Positions 11,853 to 26,180 of a stretch of 64,000 nucleotides of DNA are shown here, one piece after another. Source of the stretch: Sabellastarte sp. h YS-2021 (Eukaryota > Annelida > Polychaeta > Sabellida > Sabellidae); the NCBI GenBank assembly GCA_964017235.1, contig OZ024934.1, positions 85,092,706 to 85,156,705 on the forward strand, given 5' to 3'. Positions within the stretch are counted from its first letter, which is position 1. Each line of letters begins with the position of its first letter. Made by a program: the position numbers and the translations under genes. A model generated the notes under the pieces. The model had not been told where the DNA came from and did not search any database. It was given only the letters and a program-made list of their open reading frames with translations.

Positions 11853-14800
11853 ATGTATTGGAAGTGCAGGTATCGAGGGGGTGATCATATGGCACATCAG
11901 TCCAAAACCCCACTTAAACTTCATCAATCTGGCTCAGATTTTCACTGGAAACTCAGTTCATATCACACATTGATATTGTATTGGCTTGACTTACTCAGGA
12001 AACCAATTAAAATTTTCAATTTTCCGGGGTTTGGGGCCAGGCTCAGCCCCCCTCAAATTAGGAAATATCAGGTATATCCTAATACAACCAATCTGAAGCT
12101 CTTCTTGAATTTTGCATATGTTTTAACAATAATTGAGGATATATTAGGCCCATTTGGAGCATTACATCTCTGAAAATAAATTATTTCACCCATATAGTGC
12201 TGTAAAATGTTCAAAAATACATGTAAATTACACCAAACCAGTACCAAATTGTGGTCTATAATGCTGAAATTTGGCCAGAATATAAGGTGGCACATACTAA
12301 ATCTGACTGAACCGGTTTTAAAATTACATCTGATATAACAGTACCTATAGTTTGGCAATATTGGCTTCAGCTGGCCCCAAATTCGCTTCTGTGGGGCTGC
12401 ATTAAGATATACTTAAATTTGGCAAAGTAAGACAATTTTAAGGCTGAAAACCATATTGTTTGCTACAGCTGGCGCCACTAAATGAGATTCCACAAGAATA
12501 TTCCTTAAGAAATACATAACTGGTCCAAAATACATGTATTGGAAGTGCAGGTATCGAGGGGGTGATCATATGGCACATCAGTCCAAAACCCCACTTAAAC
12601 TTCATCAATCTGGCTCAGATTTTCACAGGAAACTCAGTTCATATCACACATTGATATTGTATTGGCTTGACTTATTCAGGAAACCAATTAAAAATTTCAA
12701 TTTTCCGGGGTTTGGGGCCAGGCTCAGCCCCCCTCAAATTAGGAAATATCAGTTATATCCTAATACAACCAATCTGAAGCTCTTCTTTAATGTTGCATAT
12801 GTTTTAACAATAATTGAGGATATATTAAGCCCATTTGGAGCATTACATCTCTAAAAAAAAATTATTTCACCCATATAGTGCTGTAAAAATGGTCAAAAAT
12901 ACATGTAAATTACACCAAACAAGTACCAAATGTTGGTCTATAATGCTGAAATTTGGCCAGAATATAAGGTGGCACATACTAAATCTGACTGAACCGGTTT
13001 TAAAATTACATCTGATATAACAGTACCTATAGTTTGGCAATATTGGCTTCAGCTGGCCCCAAATTCCCTTCTGTGGGGCCGCATTAAGATATACTTAAAC
13101 TTGGCAAAGTAAGACAATTTTAAGGCTGAAAACCATATTGTTTGCTAGGGCTGGCGCCACTAAATGAGATTCCACAAGAATATTCCTTAAGAAATACATA
13201 ACTGGTCCAAAATACATGTATTGGAAGTGCAGGTATCGAGGGGGGAATCATATGGCACATCAGTCCAAACCCCACTTAAACTTCATCAATCTGGCTCAGA
13301 TTTTCACAGGAAACTCAGTTCATATCACACATTGATATTGTATTGGCTTGACTTACTCAGGAAACCAATTAAAATTTTCAATTTTCCGGGGTTTGGGGCC
13401 AGGCTCAGCCCCCCTCAAATTAGGAAATATCAGGTATATCCTAATACAACCAATCTGAAGCTCTTCTTGAATTTTGCATATGTTTTAACAATAATTGAGG
13501 ATATATTAGGCCCATTTGGAGCATTACATCTCTGAAAATAAATTATTTCACCCATATAGTGCTGTAAAAATGGTCAAAAATACATGTAAATTACACCAAA
13601 CCAGTACCAAATGTTGGTCTATAATGCTGAAATTTGGCCAGAATATAAGGTGGCACATACTAAATCTGACTGAACCGGTTTTAAAATTACATCTGATATA
13701 ACAGTACCTATAGTTTGGCAATATTGGCTTCAGCTGGCCCCAAATTCGCTTTTGTGGGGCTGCATTAAGATATACTTAAATTTGGCAAAGTAAGACAATT
13801 TTAAGGCTGAAAACCATATTGTTTGCTAGAGCTGGCGCCACTAAATGAGATTCCACAAGAATATTCCTTAAGAAATACATAACTGGTCCAAAATACATGT
13901 ATTGGAAGTGCAGGTATCGAGGGGGTGATCATATGGCACATCAGTCCAAAACCCCACTTAAACTTCATCAATCTGGCTCAGATTTTCACAGGAAACTCAG
14001 TTCATATCACACATTGATATTGTATTGGCTTGACTTATTCAGGAAACCAATTAAAAATTTCAATTTTCCGGGGTTTGGGGCCAGGCTCAGCCCCCCTCAA
14101 ATTAGGAAATATCAGTTATATCCTAATACAACCAATCTGAAGCTCTTCTTTAATGTTGCATATGTTTTAACAATAATTGAGGATATATTAGGCCCATTTG
14201 GAGCATTACATCTCTAAAAAAATTATTTCACCCATATAGTGCTGTAAAAATGGTCAAAAATACATGTAAATTACACCAAACAAGTACCAAATGTTGGTCT
14301 ATAATGCTGAAATTTGGCCAGAATATAAGGTGGCACATACTAAATCTGACTGAACCGGTTTTAAAATTACATCTGATATAACAGTACCTATAGTTTGGCA
14401 ATATTGGCTTCAGCTGGCCCCAAATTCCCTTCTGTGGGGCTGCATTAAGATATACTTAAATTTGGCAAAGTAAGACAATTTTAAGGCTGAAAACCATATT
14501 GTTTGCTAGGGCTGGCGCCACTAAATGAGATTCCACAAGAATATTCCTTAAGAAATACATAACTGGTCCAAAATACATGTATTGGAAGTGCAGGTATCGA
14601 GGGGGGGATCATATGGCACATCAGTCCAAAACCCCACTTAAACTTCATCAATCTGGCTCAGATTTTCACAGGAAACTCAGTTCATATCACACATTGATAT
14701 TGTATTGGCTTGACTTACTCAGGAAACCAATTAAAATTTTCAATTTTCCGGGGTTTGGGGCCAGGCTCAGCCCCCCTCAAATTAGGAAATATCAGGTATA

Positions 14801-17800
14801 TCCTAATACAACCAATCTGAAGCACTTCTTCAATTTTGCATATGTTTTAACAATAATTGAGGATATATTAGGCCCATTTGGAGCATTACATCTCTGAAAA
14901 TAAATTATTTCACCCATATAGTGCTGTAAAAATGGTCAAAAATACATGTAAATTACACCAAACCAGTACCAAATGTTGGTCTATAATGCTGAAATTTGGC
15001 CAGAATATAAGGTGGCACATACTAAATCTGACTGAACCGGTTTTAAAATTACATCTGATATAACAGTACCTATAGTTTGGCAATATTGGCTTCAGCTGGC
15101 CCCAAATTCGCTTCTGTGGGGCTGCATTAAGATATACTTAAATTTGGCAAAGTAAGACAATTTTAAGGCTGAAAACCATATTGTTTGCTAGAGCTGGCGC
15201 CAGTAAATGAGATTCCACAAGAATATTCCTTAAGAAATACATAACTGGTCCAAAATACATGTATTGGAAGTGCAGGTATCGAGGGGGTGATCATATGGCA
15301 CATCAGTCCAAAACCCCACTTAAACTTCATCAATCTGGCTCAGATTTTCACAGGAAACACAGTTCATATCACACATTGATATTGTATTGGCTTGACTTAT
15401 TCAGGAAACCAATTAAAAATTTCAATTTTCCGGGGTTTGGAGCCAGGCTCAGCCCCCCTCAAATTAGGAAATATCAGGTATATCCTAATACAACCAATCT
15501 GAAGCTCTTCTTGAATTTTGCATATGTTTTAACAATAATTGAGGATATATTAGGCCCATTTGGAGCATTACATCTCTGAAAATAAATTATTTCACCCATA
15601 TAGTGCTGTAAAATGGTCAAAAATACATGTAAATTACACCAAACCAGTACCAAATTGTGGTCTATAATGCTGAAATTTGGCCAGAATATAAGGTGGCACA
15701 TACTAAATCTGACTGAACCGGTTTTAAAATTACATCTGATATAACAGTACCTATAGTTTGGCAATATTGGCTTCAGCTGGCCCCAAATTCGCTTCTGTGG
15801 GGCTGCATTAAGATATACTTAAATTTGGCAAAGTAAGACAATTTTAAGGCTGAAAACCATATTGTTTGCTACAGCTGGCGCCACTAAATGAGATTCCACA
15901 AGAATATTCCTTAAGAAATACATAACTGGTCCAAAATACATGTATTGGAAGTGCAGGTATCGAGGGGGTGATCATATGGCACATCAGTCCAAAACCCCAC
16001 TTAAACTTCATCAATCTGGCTCAGATTTTCACAGGAAACTCAGTTCATATCACACATTGATATTGTATTGGCTTGACTTATTCAGGAAACCAATTAAAAA
16101 TTTCAATTTTCCGGGGTTTGGGGCCAGGCTCAGCCCCCCTCAAATTAGGAAATATCAGTTATATCCTAATACAACCAATCTGAAGCTCTTCTTTAATGTT
16201 GCATATGTTTTAACAATAATTGAGGATATATTAAGCCCATTTGGAGCATTACATCTCTAAAAAAAAATTATTTCACCCATATAGTGCTGTAAAAATGGTC
16301 AAAAATACATGTAAATTACACCAAACAAGTACCAAATGTTGGTCTATAATGCTGAAATTTGGCCAGAATATAAGGTGGCACATACTAAATCTAACTGAAC
16401 CGGTTTTAAAATTACATCTGATATAACAGTACCTATAGTTTGGCAATATTGGCTTCAGCTGGCCCCAAATTCCCTTCTGTGGGGCCGCATTAAGATATAC
16501 TTAAACTTGGCAAAGTAAGACAATTTTAAGGCTGAAAACCATATTGTTTGCTAGGGCTGGCGCCACTAAATGAGATTCCACAAGAATATTCCTTAAGAAA
16601 TACATAACTGGTCCAAAATACATGTATTGGAAGTGCAGGTATCGAGGGGGGAATCATATGGCACATCAGTCCAAACCCCACTTAAACTTCATCAATCTGG
16701 CTCAGATTTTCACAGGAAACTCAGTTCATATCACACATTGATATTGTATTGGCTTGACTTACTCAGGAAACCAATTAAAATTTTCAATTTTCCGGGGTTT
16801 GGGGCCAGGCTCAGCCCCCCTCAAATTAGGAAATATCAGGTATATCCTAATACAACCAATCTGAAGCTCTTCTTGAATTTTGCATATGTTTTAACAATAA
16901 TTGAGGATATATTAGGCCCATTTGGAGCATTACATCTCTGAAAATAAATTATTTCACCCATATAGTGCTGTAAAAATGGTCAAAAATACATGTAAATTAC
17001 ACCAAACCAGTACCAAATGTTGGTCTATAATGCTGAAATTTGGCCAGAATATAAGGTGGCACATACTAAATCTGACTGAACCGGTTTTAAAATTACATCT
17101 GATATAACAGTACCTATAGTTTGGCAATATTGGCTTCAGCTGGCCCCAAATTCGCTTCTGTGGGGCTGCATTAAGATATACTTAAATTTGGCAAAGTAAG
17201 ACAATTTTAAGGCTGAAAACCATATTGTTTGCTAGAGCTGGCGCCACTAAATGAGATTCCACAAGAATATTCCTTAAGAAATACATAACTGGTCCAAAAT
17301 ACATGTATTGGAAGTGCAGGTATCGAGGGGGTGATCATATGGCACATCAGTCCAAAACCCCACTTAAACTTCATCAATCTGGCTCAGATTTTCACAGGAA
17401 ACTCAGTTCATATCACACATTGATATTGTATTGGCTTGACTTATTCAGGAAACCAATTAAAAATTTCAATTTTCCGGGGTTTGGGGCCAGGCTCAGCCCC
17501 CCTCAAATTAGGAAATATCAGTTATATCCTAATACAACCAATCTGAAGCTCTTCTTTAATGTTGCATATGTTTTAACAATAATTGAGGATATATTAGGCC
17601 CATTTGGAGCATTACATCTCTAAAAAAATTATTTCACCCATATAGTGCTGTAAAAATGGTCAAAAATACATGTAAATTACACCAAACAAGTACCAAATGT
17701 TGGTCTATAATGCTGAAATTTGGCCAGAATATAAGGTGGCACATACTAAATCTGACTGAACCGGTTTTAAAATTACATCTGATATAACAGTACCTATAGT

Positions 17801-18005
17801 TTGGCAATATTGGCTTCAGCTGGCCCCAAATTCCCTTCTGTGGGGCTGCATTAAGATATACTTAAATTTGGCAAAGTAAGACAATTTTAAGGCTGAAAAC
17901 CATATTGTTTGCTAGGGCTGGCGCCACTAAATGAGATTCCACAAGAATAATCCTTAAGAAATACATAACTGGTCCAAAATACATGTACTGGAAGTGCAGG
18001 TATCG
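11390..18005 (+). repeat. Eleven-unit block, copy 1 (M17 3' part to M27 start)
   Basis: Units M18-M27 start at 11853, 12534, 13216, 13897, 14577, 15259, 15940, 16622, 17303 and 17983. Order is Aw-Bs-Am-B-Ah-chimera-Bs-Am-B-Ah. The first part matches the following block at an offset of 7494 bp, the second part at 8175 bp; the difference is one unit (681 bp), lost here at M23. Shared private marks include ctgtaaaatgttc after M18 and M29, cgcttttgtgg after M20 and M31, and cttcttcaattttgc in M22 and M33. The limits are approximate. Confidence 0.85.
15259..15939 (+). repeat. Chimeric unit M23 (Bh 5' part, A 3' part)
   Basis: The 5' part equals M34 (gaaacacag, cttattcagg, ggagcc) and the 3' part equals M35 (tatcaggtat, ctctgaaaataaatt, ctgtaaaatgg, aaattgtgg). 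The switch lies between 15442 and 15477, 36 bp identical in both parents. This is what deletion of exactly one unit by crossing-over between M34-like and M35-like neighbours would leave. Confidence 0.85.
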
Positions 18006-18665
18006 AGGGGGGGGATCATATGGCACATCAGTCCAAAACCCCACTTAAACTTCATCAATCTGGCTCAGATTTTCACAGGAAACTCAGTTCATATCACACA
18101 TTGATATTGTATTGGCTTGACTTACTCAGGAAACCAATTAAAATTTTCAATTTTCCGGGGTTTGGGGCCAGGCTCAGCCCCCCTCAAATTAGGAAATATC
18201 AGGTATATCCTAATACAACCAATCTGAAGCACTTCTTGAATTTTGCATATGTTTTAACAATAATTGAGGATATATTAGGCCCATTTGGAGCATTACATCT
18301 CTGAAAATAAATTATTTCACCCATATAGTGCTGTAAAAATGGTCAAAAATACATGTAAATTGCACCAAACCAGTACCAAATGTTGGTCTATAATGCTGAA
18401 ATTTGGCCAGAATATAAGGTGGCACATACTAAATCTGACTGAACCGGTTTTAAAATTACATCTGATATAACAGTACCTATAGTTTGGCAATATTGGCTTC
18501 AGCTGGCCCCAAATTCGCTTCTGTGGGGCTGCATTAAGATATACTTAAATTTGGCAAAGTAAGACAATTTTAAGGCTGAAAACCATATTGTTTGCTAGAG
18601 CTGGCGCCACTAAATGAGATTCCACAAGAATATTCCTTAAGAAATACATAACTGGTCCAAAATAC

Positions 18666-19346
18666 ATGTATTGGAAGTGCAGGTATCGAGGGGGTGATCA
18701 TATGGCACATCAGTCCAAAACCCCACTTAAACTTCATCAATCTGGCTCAGATTTTCACAGGAAACTCAGTTCATATCACACATTGATATTGTATTGGCTT
18801 GACTTACTCAGGAAACCAATTAAAATTTTCAATTTTCCGGGGTTTGGGGCCAGGCTCAGCCCCCCTCAAATTAGGAAATATCAGTTATATCCTAATACAA
18901 CCAATCTGAAGCTCTTCTTTAATGTTGCATATGTTTTAACAATAATTGAGGATATATTAGGCCCATTTGGAGCATTACATCTCTAAAAAAAATTATTTCA
19001 CCCATATAGTGCTGTAAAAATGGTCAAAAATACATGTAAATTACACCAAACAAGTACCAAATGTTGGTCTATAATGCTGAAATTTGGCCAGAATATAAGG
19101 TGGCACATACTAAATCTGACTGAACCGGTTTTAAAATTACATCTGATATAACAGTACCTATAGTTTGGCAATATTGGCTTCAGCTGGCCCCAAATTCCCT
19201 TCTGTGGGGCTGCATTAAGATATACTTAAATTTGGCAAAGTAAGACAATTTTAAGGCTGAAAACCATATTGTTTGCTAGGGCTGGCGCCACTAAATGAGA
19301 TTCCACAAGAATATTCCTTAAGAAATACATAACTGGTCCAAAATAC
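18666..19346 (+). repeat. Chimeric unit M28 (A 5' part, B 3' part)
   Basis: Type A marks (cttactcagg, aaaattttc) give way to type B marks (tatcagttat, ctttaatgttgc, taaaaaaaa, aattccctt) between 18827 and 18884. It sits at the join of the two 11/12-unit blocks, so it may mark the crossover that made the duplication. M1 has a switch in the same interval of the unit. Confidence 0.75.
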
Positions 19347-22300
19347 ATGTATTGGAAGTGCAGGTATCGAGGGGGTGATCATATGGCACATCAGTCCAAA
19401 ACCCCACTTAAACTTCATCAATCTGGCTCAGATTTTCACTGGAAACTCAGTTCATATCACACATTGATATTGTATTGGCTTGATTTACTCAGGAAACCAA
19501 TTAAAATTTTCAATTTTCCGGGGTTTGGGGCCAGGCTCAGCCCCCCTCAAATTAGGAAATATCAGGTATATCCTAATACAACCAATCTGAAGCTCTTCTT
19601 GAATTTTGCATATGTTTTAACAATAATTGAGGATATATTAGGCCCATTTGGAGCATTACATCTCTGAAAATAAATTATTTCACCCATATAGTGCTGTAAA
19701 ATGTTCAAAAATACATGTAAATTACACCAAACCAGTACCAAATTGTGGTCTATAATGCTGAAATTTGGCCAGAATATAAGGTGGCACATACTAAATCTGA
19801 CTGAACCGGTTTTAAAATTACATCTGATATAACAGTACCTATAGTTTGGCAATATTGGCTTCAGCTGGCCCCAAATTCGCTTCTGTGGGGCTGCATTAAG
19901 ATATACTTAAATTTGGCAAAGTAAGACAATTTTAAGGCTGAAAACCATATTGTTTGCTACAGCTGGCGCCACTAAATGAGATTCCACAAGAATATTCCTT
20001 AAGAAATACATAACTGGTCCAAAATACATGTATTGGAAGTGCAGGTATCGAGGGGGTGATCATATGGCACATCAGTCCAAAACCCCACTTAAACTTCATC
20101 AATCTGGCTCAGATTTTCACAGGAAACTCAGTTCATATCACACATTGATATTGTATTGGCTTGACTTATTCAGGAAACCAATTAAAAATTTCAATTTTCC
20201 GGGGTTTGGGGCCAGGCTCAGCCCCCCTCAAATTAGGAAATATCAGTTATATCCTAATACAACCAATCTGAAGCTCTTCTTTAATGTTGCATATGTTTTA
20301 ACAATAATTGAGGATATATTAAGCCCATTTGGAGCATTACATCTCTAAAAAAAAATTATTTCACCCATATAGTGCTGTAAAAATGGTCAAAAATACATGT
20401 AAATTACACCAAACAAGTACCAAATGTTGGTCTATAATGCTGAAATTTGGCCAGAATATAAGGTGGCACATACTAAATCTGACTGAACCGGTTTTAAAAT
20501 TACATCTGATATAACAGTACCTATAGTTTGGCAATATTGGCTTCAGCTGGCCCCAAATTCCCTTCTGTGGGGCCGCATTAAGATATACTTAAACTTGGCA
20601 AAGTAAGACAATTTTAAGGCTGAAAACCATATTGTTTGCTAGGGCTGGCGCCACTAAATGAGATTCCACAAGAATATTCCTTAAGAAATACATAACTGGT
20701 CCAAAATACATGTATTGGAAGTGCAGGTATCGAGGGGGGAATCATATGGCACATCAGTCCAAACCCCACTTAAACTTCATCAATCTGGCTCAGATTTTCA
20801 CAGGAAACTCAGTTCATATCACACATTGATATTGTATTGGCTTGACTTACTCAGGAAACCAATTAAAATTTTCAATTTTCCGGGGTTTGGGGCCAGGCTC
20901 AGCCCCCCTCAAATTAGGAAATATCAGGTATATCCTAATACAACCAATCTGAAGCTCTTCTTGAATTTTGCATATGTTTTAACAATAATTGAGGATATAT
21001 TAGGCCCATTTGGAGCATTACATCTCTGAAAATAAATTATTTCACCCATATAGTGCTGTAAAAATGGTCAAAAATACATGTAAATTACACCAAACCAGTA
21101 CCAAATGTTGGTCTATAATGCTGAAATTTGGCCAGAATATAAGGTGGCACATACTAAATCTGACTGAACCGGTTTTAAAATTACATCTGATATAACAGTA
21201 CCTATAGTTTGGCAATATTGGCTTCAGCTGGCCCCAAATTCGCTTTTGTGGGGCTGCATTAAGATATACTTAAATTTGGCAAAGTAAGACAATTTTAAGG
21301 CTGAAAACCATATTGTTTGCTAGAGCTGGCGCCACTAAATGAGATTCCACAAGAATATTCCTTAAGAAATACATAACTGGTCCAAAATACATGTATTGGA
21401 AGTGCAGGTATCGAGGGGGTGATCATATGGCACATCAGTCCAAAACCCCACTTAAACTTCATCAATCTGGCTCAGATTTTCACAGGAAACTCAGTTCATA
21501 TCACACATTGATATTGTATTGGCTTGACTTATTCAGGAAACCAATTAAAAATTTCAATTTTCCGGGGTTTGGGGCCAGGCTCAGCCCCCCTCAAATTAGG
21601 AAATATCAGTTATATCCTAATACAACCAATCTGAAGCTCTTCTTTAATGTTGCATATGTTTTAACAATAATTGAGGATATATTAGGCCCATTTGGAGCAT
21701 TACATCTCTAAAAAAATTATTTCACCCATATAGTGCTGTAAAAATGGTCAAAAATACATGTAAATTACACCAAACAAGTACCAAATGTTGGTCTATAATG
21801 CTGAAATTTGGCCAGAATATAAGGTGGCACATACTAAATCTGACTGAACCGGTTTTAAAATTACATCTGATATAACAGTACCTATAGTTTGGCAATATTG
21901 GCTTCAGCTGGCCCCAAATTCCCTTCTGTGGGGCTGCATTAAGATATACTTAAATTTGGCAAAGTAAGACAATTTTAAGGCTGAAAACCATATTGTTTGC
22001 TAGGGCTGGCGCCACTAAATGAGATTCCACAAGAATATTCCTTAAGAAATACATAACTGGTCCAAAATACATGTATTGGAAGTGCAGGTATCGAGGGGGG
22101 GATCATATGGCACATCAGTCCAAAACCCCACTTAAACTTCATCAATCTGGCTCAGATTTTCACAGGAAACTCAGTTCATATCACACATTGATATTGTATT
22201 GGCTTGACTTACTCAGGAAACCAATTAAAATTTTCAATTTTCCGGGGTTTGGGGCCAGGCTCAGCCCCCCTCAAATTAGGAAATATCAGGTATATCCTAA

Positions 22301-25300
22301 TACAACCAATCTGAAGCACTTCTTCAATTTTGCATATGTTTTAACAATAATTGAGGATATATTAGGCCCATTTGGAGCATTACATCTCTGAAAATAAATT
22401 ATTTCACCCATATAGTGCTGTAAAAATGGTCAAAAATACATGTAAATTACACCAAACCAGTACCAAATGTTGGTCTATAATGCTGAAATTTGGCCAGAAT
22501 ATAAGGTGGCACATACTAAATCTGACTGAACCGGTTTTAAAATTACATCTGATATAACAGTACCTATAGTTTGGCAATATTGGCTTCAGCTGGCCCCAAA
22601 TTCGCTTCTGTGGGGCTGCATTAAGATATACTTAAATTTGGCAAAGTAAGACAATTTTAAGGCTGAAAACCATATTGTTTGCTAGAGCTGGCGCCAGTAA
22701 ATGAGATTCCACAAGAATATTCCTTAAGAAATACATAACTGGTCCAAAATACATGTATTGGAAGTGCAGGTATCGAGGGGGTGATCATATGGCACATCAG
22801 TCCAAAACCCCACTTAAACTTCATCAATCTGGCTCAGATTTTCACAGGAAACACAGTTCATATCACACATTGATATTGTATTGGCTTGACTTATTCAGGA
22901 AACCAATTAAAAATTTCAATTTTCCGGGGTTTGGAGCCAGGCTCAGCCCCCCTCAAATTAGGAAATATCAGTTATATCCTAATACAACCAATCTGAAGCT
23001 CTTCTTTAATGTTGCATATGTTTTAACAATAATTGAGGATATATTAGGCCCATTTGGAGCATTACATCTCTAAAAAAAATTATTTCACCCATATAGTGCT
23101 GTAAAAATGGTCAAAAATACATGTAAATTACACCAAACAAGTACCAAATGTTGGTCTATAATGCTGAAATTTGGCCAGAATATAAGGTGGCACATACTAA
23201 ATCTGACTGAACCGGTTTTAAAATTACATCTGATATAACAGTACCTATAGTTTGGCAATATTGGCTTCAGCTGGCCGCAAATTCCCTTCTGTGGGGCTGC
23301 ATTAAGATATACTTAAATTTGGCAAAGTAAGACAATTTTAAGGCTGAAAACCATATTGTTTGCTAGGGCTGGCGCCACTAAATGAGATTCCACAAGAATA
23401 TTCCTTAAGAAATACATAACTGGTCCAAAATACATGTATTGGAAGTGCAGGTATCGAGGGGGTGATCATATGGCACATCAGTCCAAAACCCCACTTAAAC
23501 TTCATCAATCTGGCTCAGATTTTCACTGGAAACTCAGTTCATATCACACATTGATATTGTATTGGCTTGACTTACTCAGGAAACCAATTAAAATTTTCAA
23601 TTTTCCGGGGTTTGGGGCCAGGCTCAGCCCCCCTCAAATTAGGAAATATCAGGTATATCCTAATACAACCAATCTGAAGCTCTTCTTGAATTTTGCATAT
23701 GTTTTAACAATAATTGAGGATATATTAGGCCCATTTGGAGCATTACATCTCTGAAAATAAATTATTTCACCCATATAGTGCTGTAAAATGGTCAAAAATA
23801 CATGTAAATTACACCAAACCAGTACCAAATTGTGGTCTATAATGCTGAAATTTGGCCAGAATATAAGGTGGCACATACTAAATCTGACTGAACCGGTTTT
23901 AAAATTACATCTGATATAACAGTACCTATAGTTTGGCAATATTGGCTTCAGCTGGCCCCAAATTCGCTTCTGTGGGGCTGCATTAAGATATACTTAAATT
24001 TGGCAAAGTAAGACAATTTTAAGGCTGAAAACCATATTGTTTGCTACAGCTGGCGCCACTAAATGAGATTCCACAAGAATATTCCTTAAGAAATACATAA
24101 CTGGTCCAAAATACATGTATTGGAAGTGCAGGTATCGAGGGGGTGATCATATGGCACATCAGTCCAAAACCCCACTTAAACTTCATCAATCTGGCTCAGA
24201 TTTTCACAGGAAACTCAGTTCATATCACACATTGATATTGTATTGGCTTGACTTATTCAGGAAACCAATTAAAAATTTCAATTTTCCGGGGTTTGGGGCC
24301 AGGCTCAGCCCCCCTCAAATTAGGAAATATCAGTTATATCCTAATACAACCAATCTGAAGCTCTTCTTTAATGTTGCATATGTTTTAACAATAATTGAGG
24401 ATATATTAAGCCCATTTGGAGCATTACATCTCTAAAAAAAAATTATTTCACCCATATAGTGCTGTAAAAATGGTCAAAAATACATGTAAATTACACCAAA
24501 CAAGTACCAAATGTTGGTCTATAATGCTGAAATTTGGCCAGAATATAAGGTGGCACATACTAAATCTGACTGAACCGGTTTTAAAATTACATCTGATATA
24601 ACAGTACCTATAGTTTGGCAATATTGGCTTCAGCTGGCCCCAAATTCCCTTCTGTGGGGCCGCATTAAGATATACTTAAACTTGGCAAAGTAAGACAATT
24701 TTAAGGCTGAAAACCATATTGTTTGCTAGGGCTGGCGCCACTAAATGAGATTCCACAAGAATATTCCTTAAGAAATACATAACTGGTCCAAAATACATGT
24801 ATTGGAAGTGCAGGTATCGAGGGGGGAATCATATGGCACATCAGTCCAAACCCCACTTAAACTTCATCAATCTGGCTCAGATTTTCACAGGAAACTCAGT
24901 TCATATCACACATTGATATTGTATTGGCTTGACTTACTCAGGAAACCAATTAAAATTTTCAATTTTCCGGGGTTTGGGGCCAGGCTCAGCCCCCCTCAAA
25001 TTAGGAAATATCAGGTATATCCTAATACAACCAATCTGAAGCTCTTCTTGAATTTTGCATATGTTTTAACAATAATTGAGGATATATTAGGCCCATTTGG
25101 AGCATTACATCTCTGAAAATAAATTATTTCACCCATATAGTGCTGTAAAAATGGTCAAAAATACATGTAAATTACACCAAACCAGTACCAAATGTTGGTC
25201 TATAATGCTGAAATTTGGCCAGAATATAAGGTGGCACATACTAAATCTGACTGAACCGGTTTTAAAATTACATCTGATATAACAGTACCTATAGTTTGGC

Positions 25301-26180
25301 AATATTGGCTTCAGCTGGCCCCAAATTCGCTTCTGTGGGGCTGCATTAAGATATACTTAAATTTGGCAAAGTAAGACAATTTTAAGGCTGAAAACCATAT
25401 TGTTTGCTAGAGCTGGCGCCACTAAATGAGATTCCACAAGAATATTCCTTAAGAAATACATAACTGGTCCAAAATACATGTATTGGAAGTGCAGGTATCG
25501 AGGGGGTGATCATATGGCACATCAGTCCAAAACCCCACTTAAACTTCATCAATCTGGCTCAGATTTTCACAGGAAACTCAGTTCATATCACACATTGATA
25601 TTGTATTGGCTTGACTTATTCAGGAAACCAATTAAAAATTTCAATTTTCCGGGGTTTGGGGCCAGGCTCAGCCCCCCTCAAATTAGGAAATATCAGTTAT
25701 ATCCTAATACAACCAATCTGAAGCTCTTCTTTAATGTTGCATATGTTTTAACAATAATTGAGGATATATTAGGCCCATTTGGAGCATTACATCTCTAAAA
25801 AAATTATTTCACCCATATAGTGCTGTAAAAATGGTCAAAAATACATGTAAATTACACCAAACAAGTACCAAATGTTGGTCTATAATGCTGAAATTTGGCC
25901 AGAATATAAGGTGGCACATACTAAATCTGACTGAACCGGTTTTAAAATTACATCTGATATAACAGTACCTATAGTTTGGCAATATTGGCTTCAGCTGGCC
26001 CCAAATTCCCTTCTGTGGGGCTGCATTAAGATATACTTAAATTTGGCAAAGTAAGACAATTTTAAGGCTGAAAACCATATTGTTTGCTAGGGCTGGCGCC
26101 ACTAAATGAGATTCCACAAGAATAATCCTTAAGAAATACATAACTGGTCCAAAATACATGTACTGGAAGTGCAGGTATCG
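18884..26180 (+). repeat. Twelve-unit block, copy 2 (M28 3' part to M39 start)
   Basis: Units M29-M39 start at 19347, 20028, 20710, 21391, 22071, 22753, 23434, 24115, 24797, 25478 and 26158. Order is Aw-Bs-Am-B-Ah-Bh-Aw-Bs-Am-B-Aw. It repeats copy 1 with one more unit (the M34 3' half plus the M35 5' half). Both copies end in the same acatgtactgg mark at M27 and M39, then diverge (G8 against G5TG). M29 has a private tgatttactc, so some divergence followed the duplication. Confidence 0.85.

Noticed and set aside
12068-12358. Antisense open frame of 96 codons in units with ctgtaaaatg and aaattgtgg
   Set aside because: It exists only because of a one-base deletion in a subset of units and has no protein-like features; a by-product of frame in AT-rich repeats.
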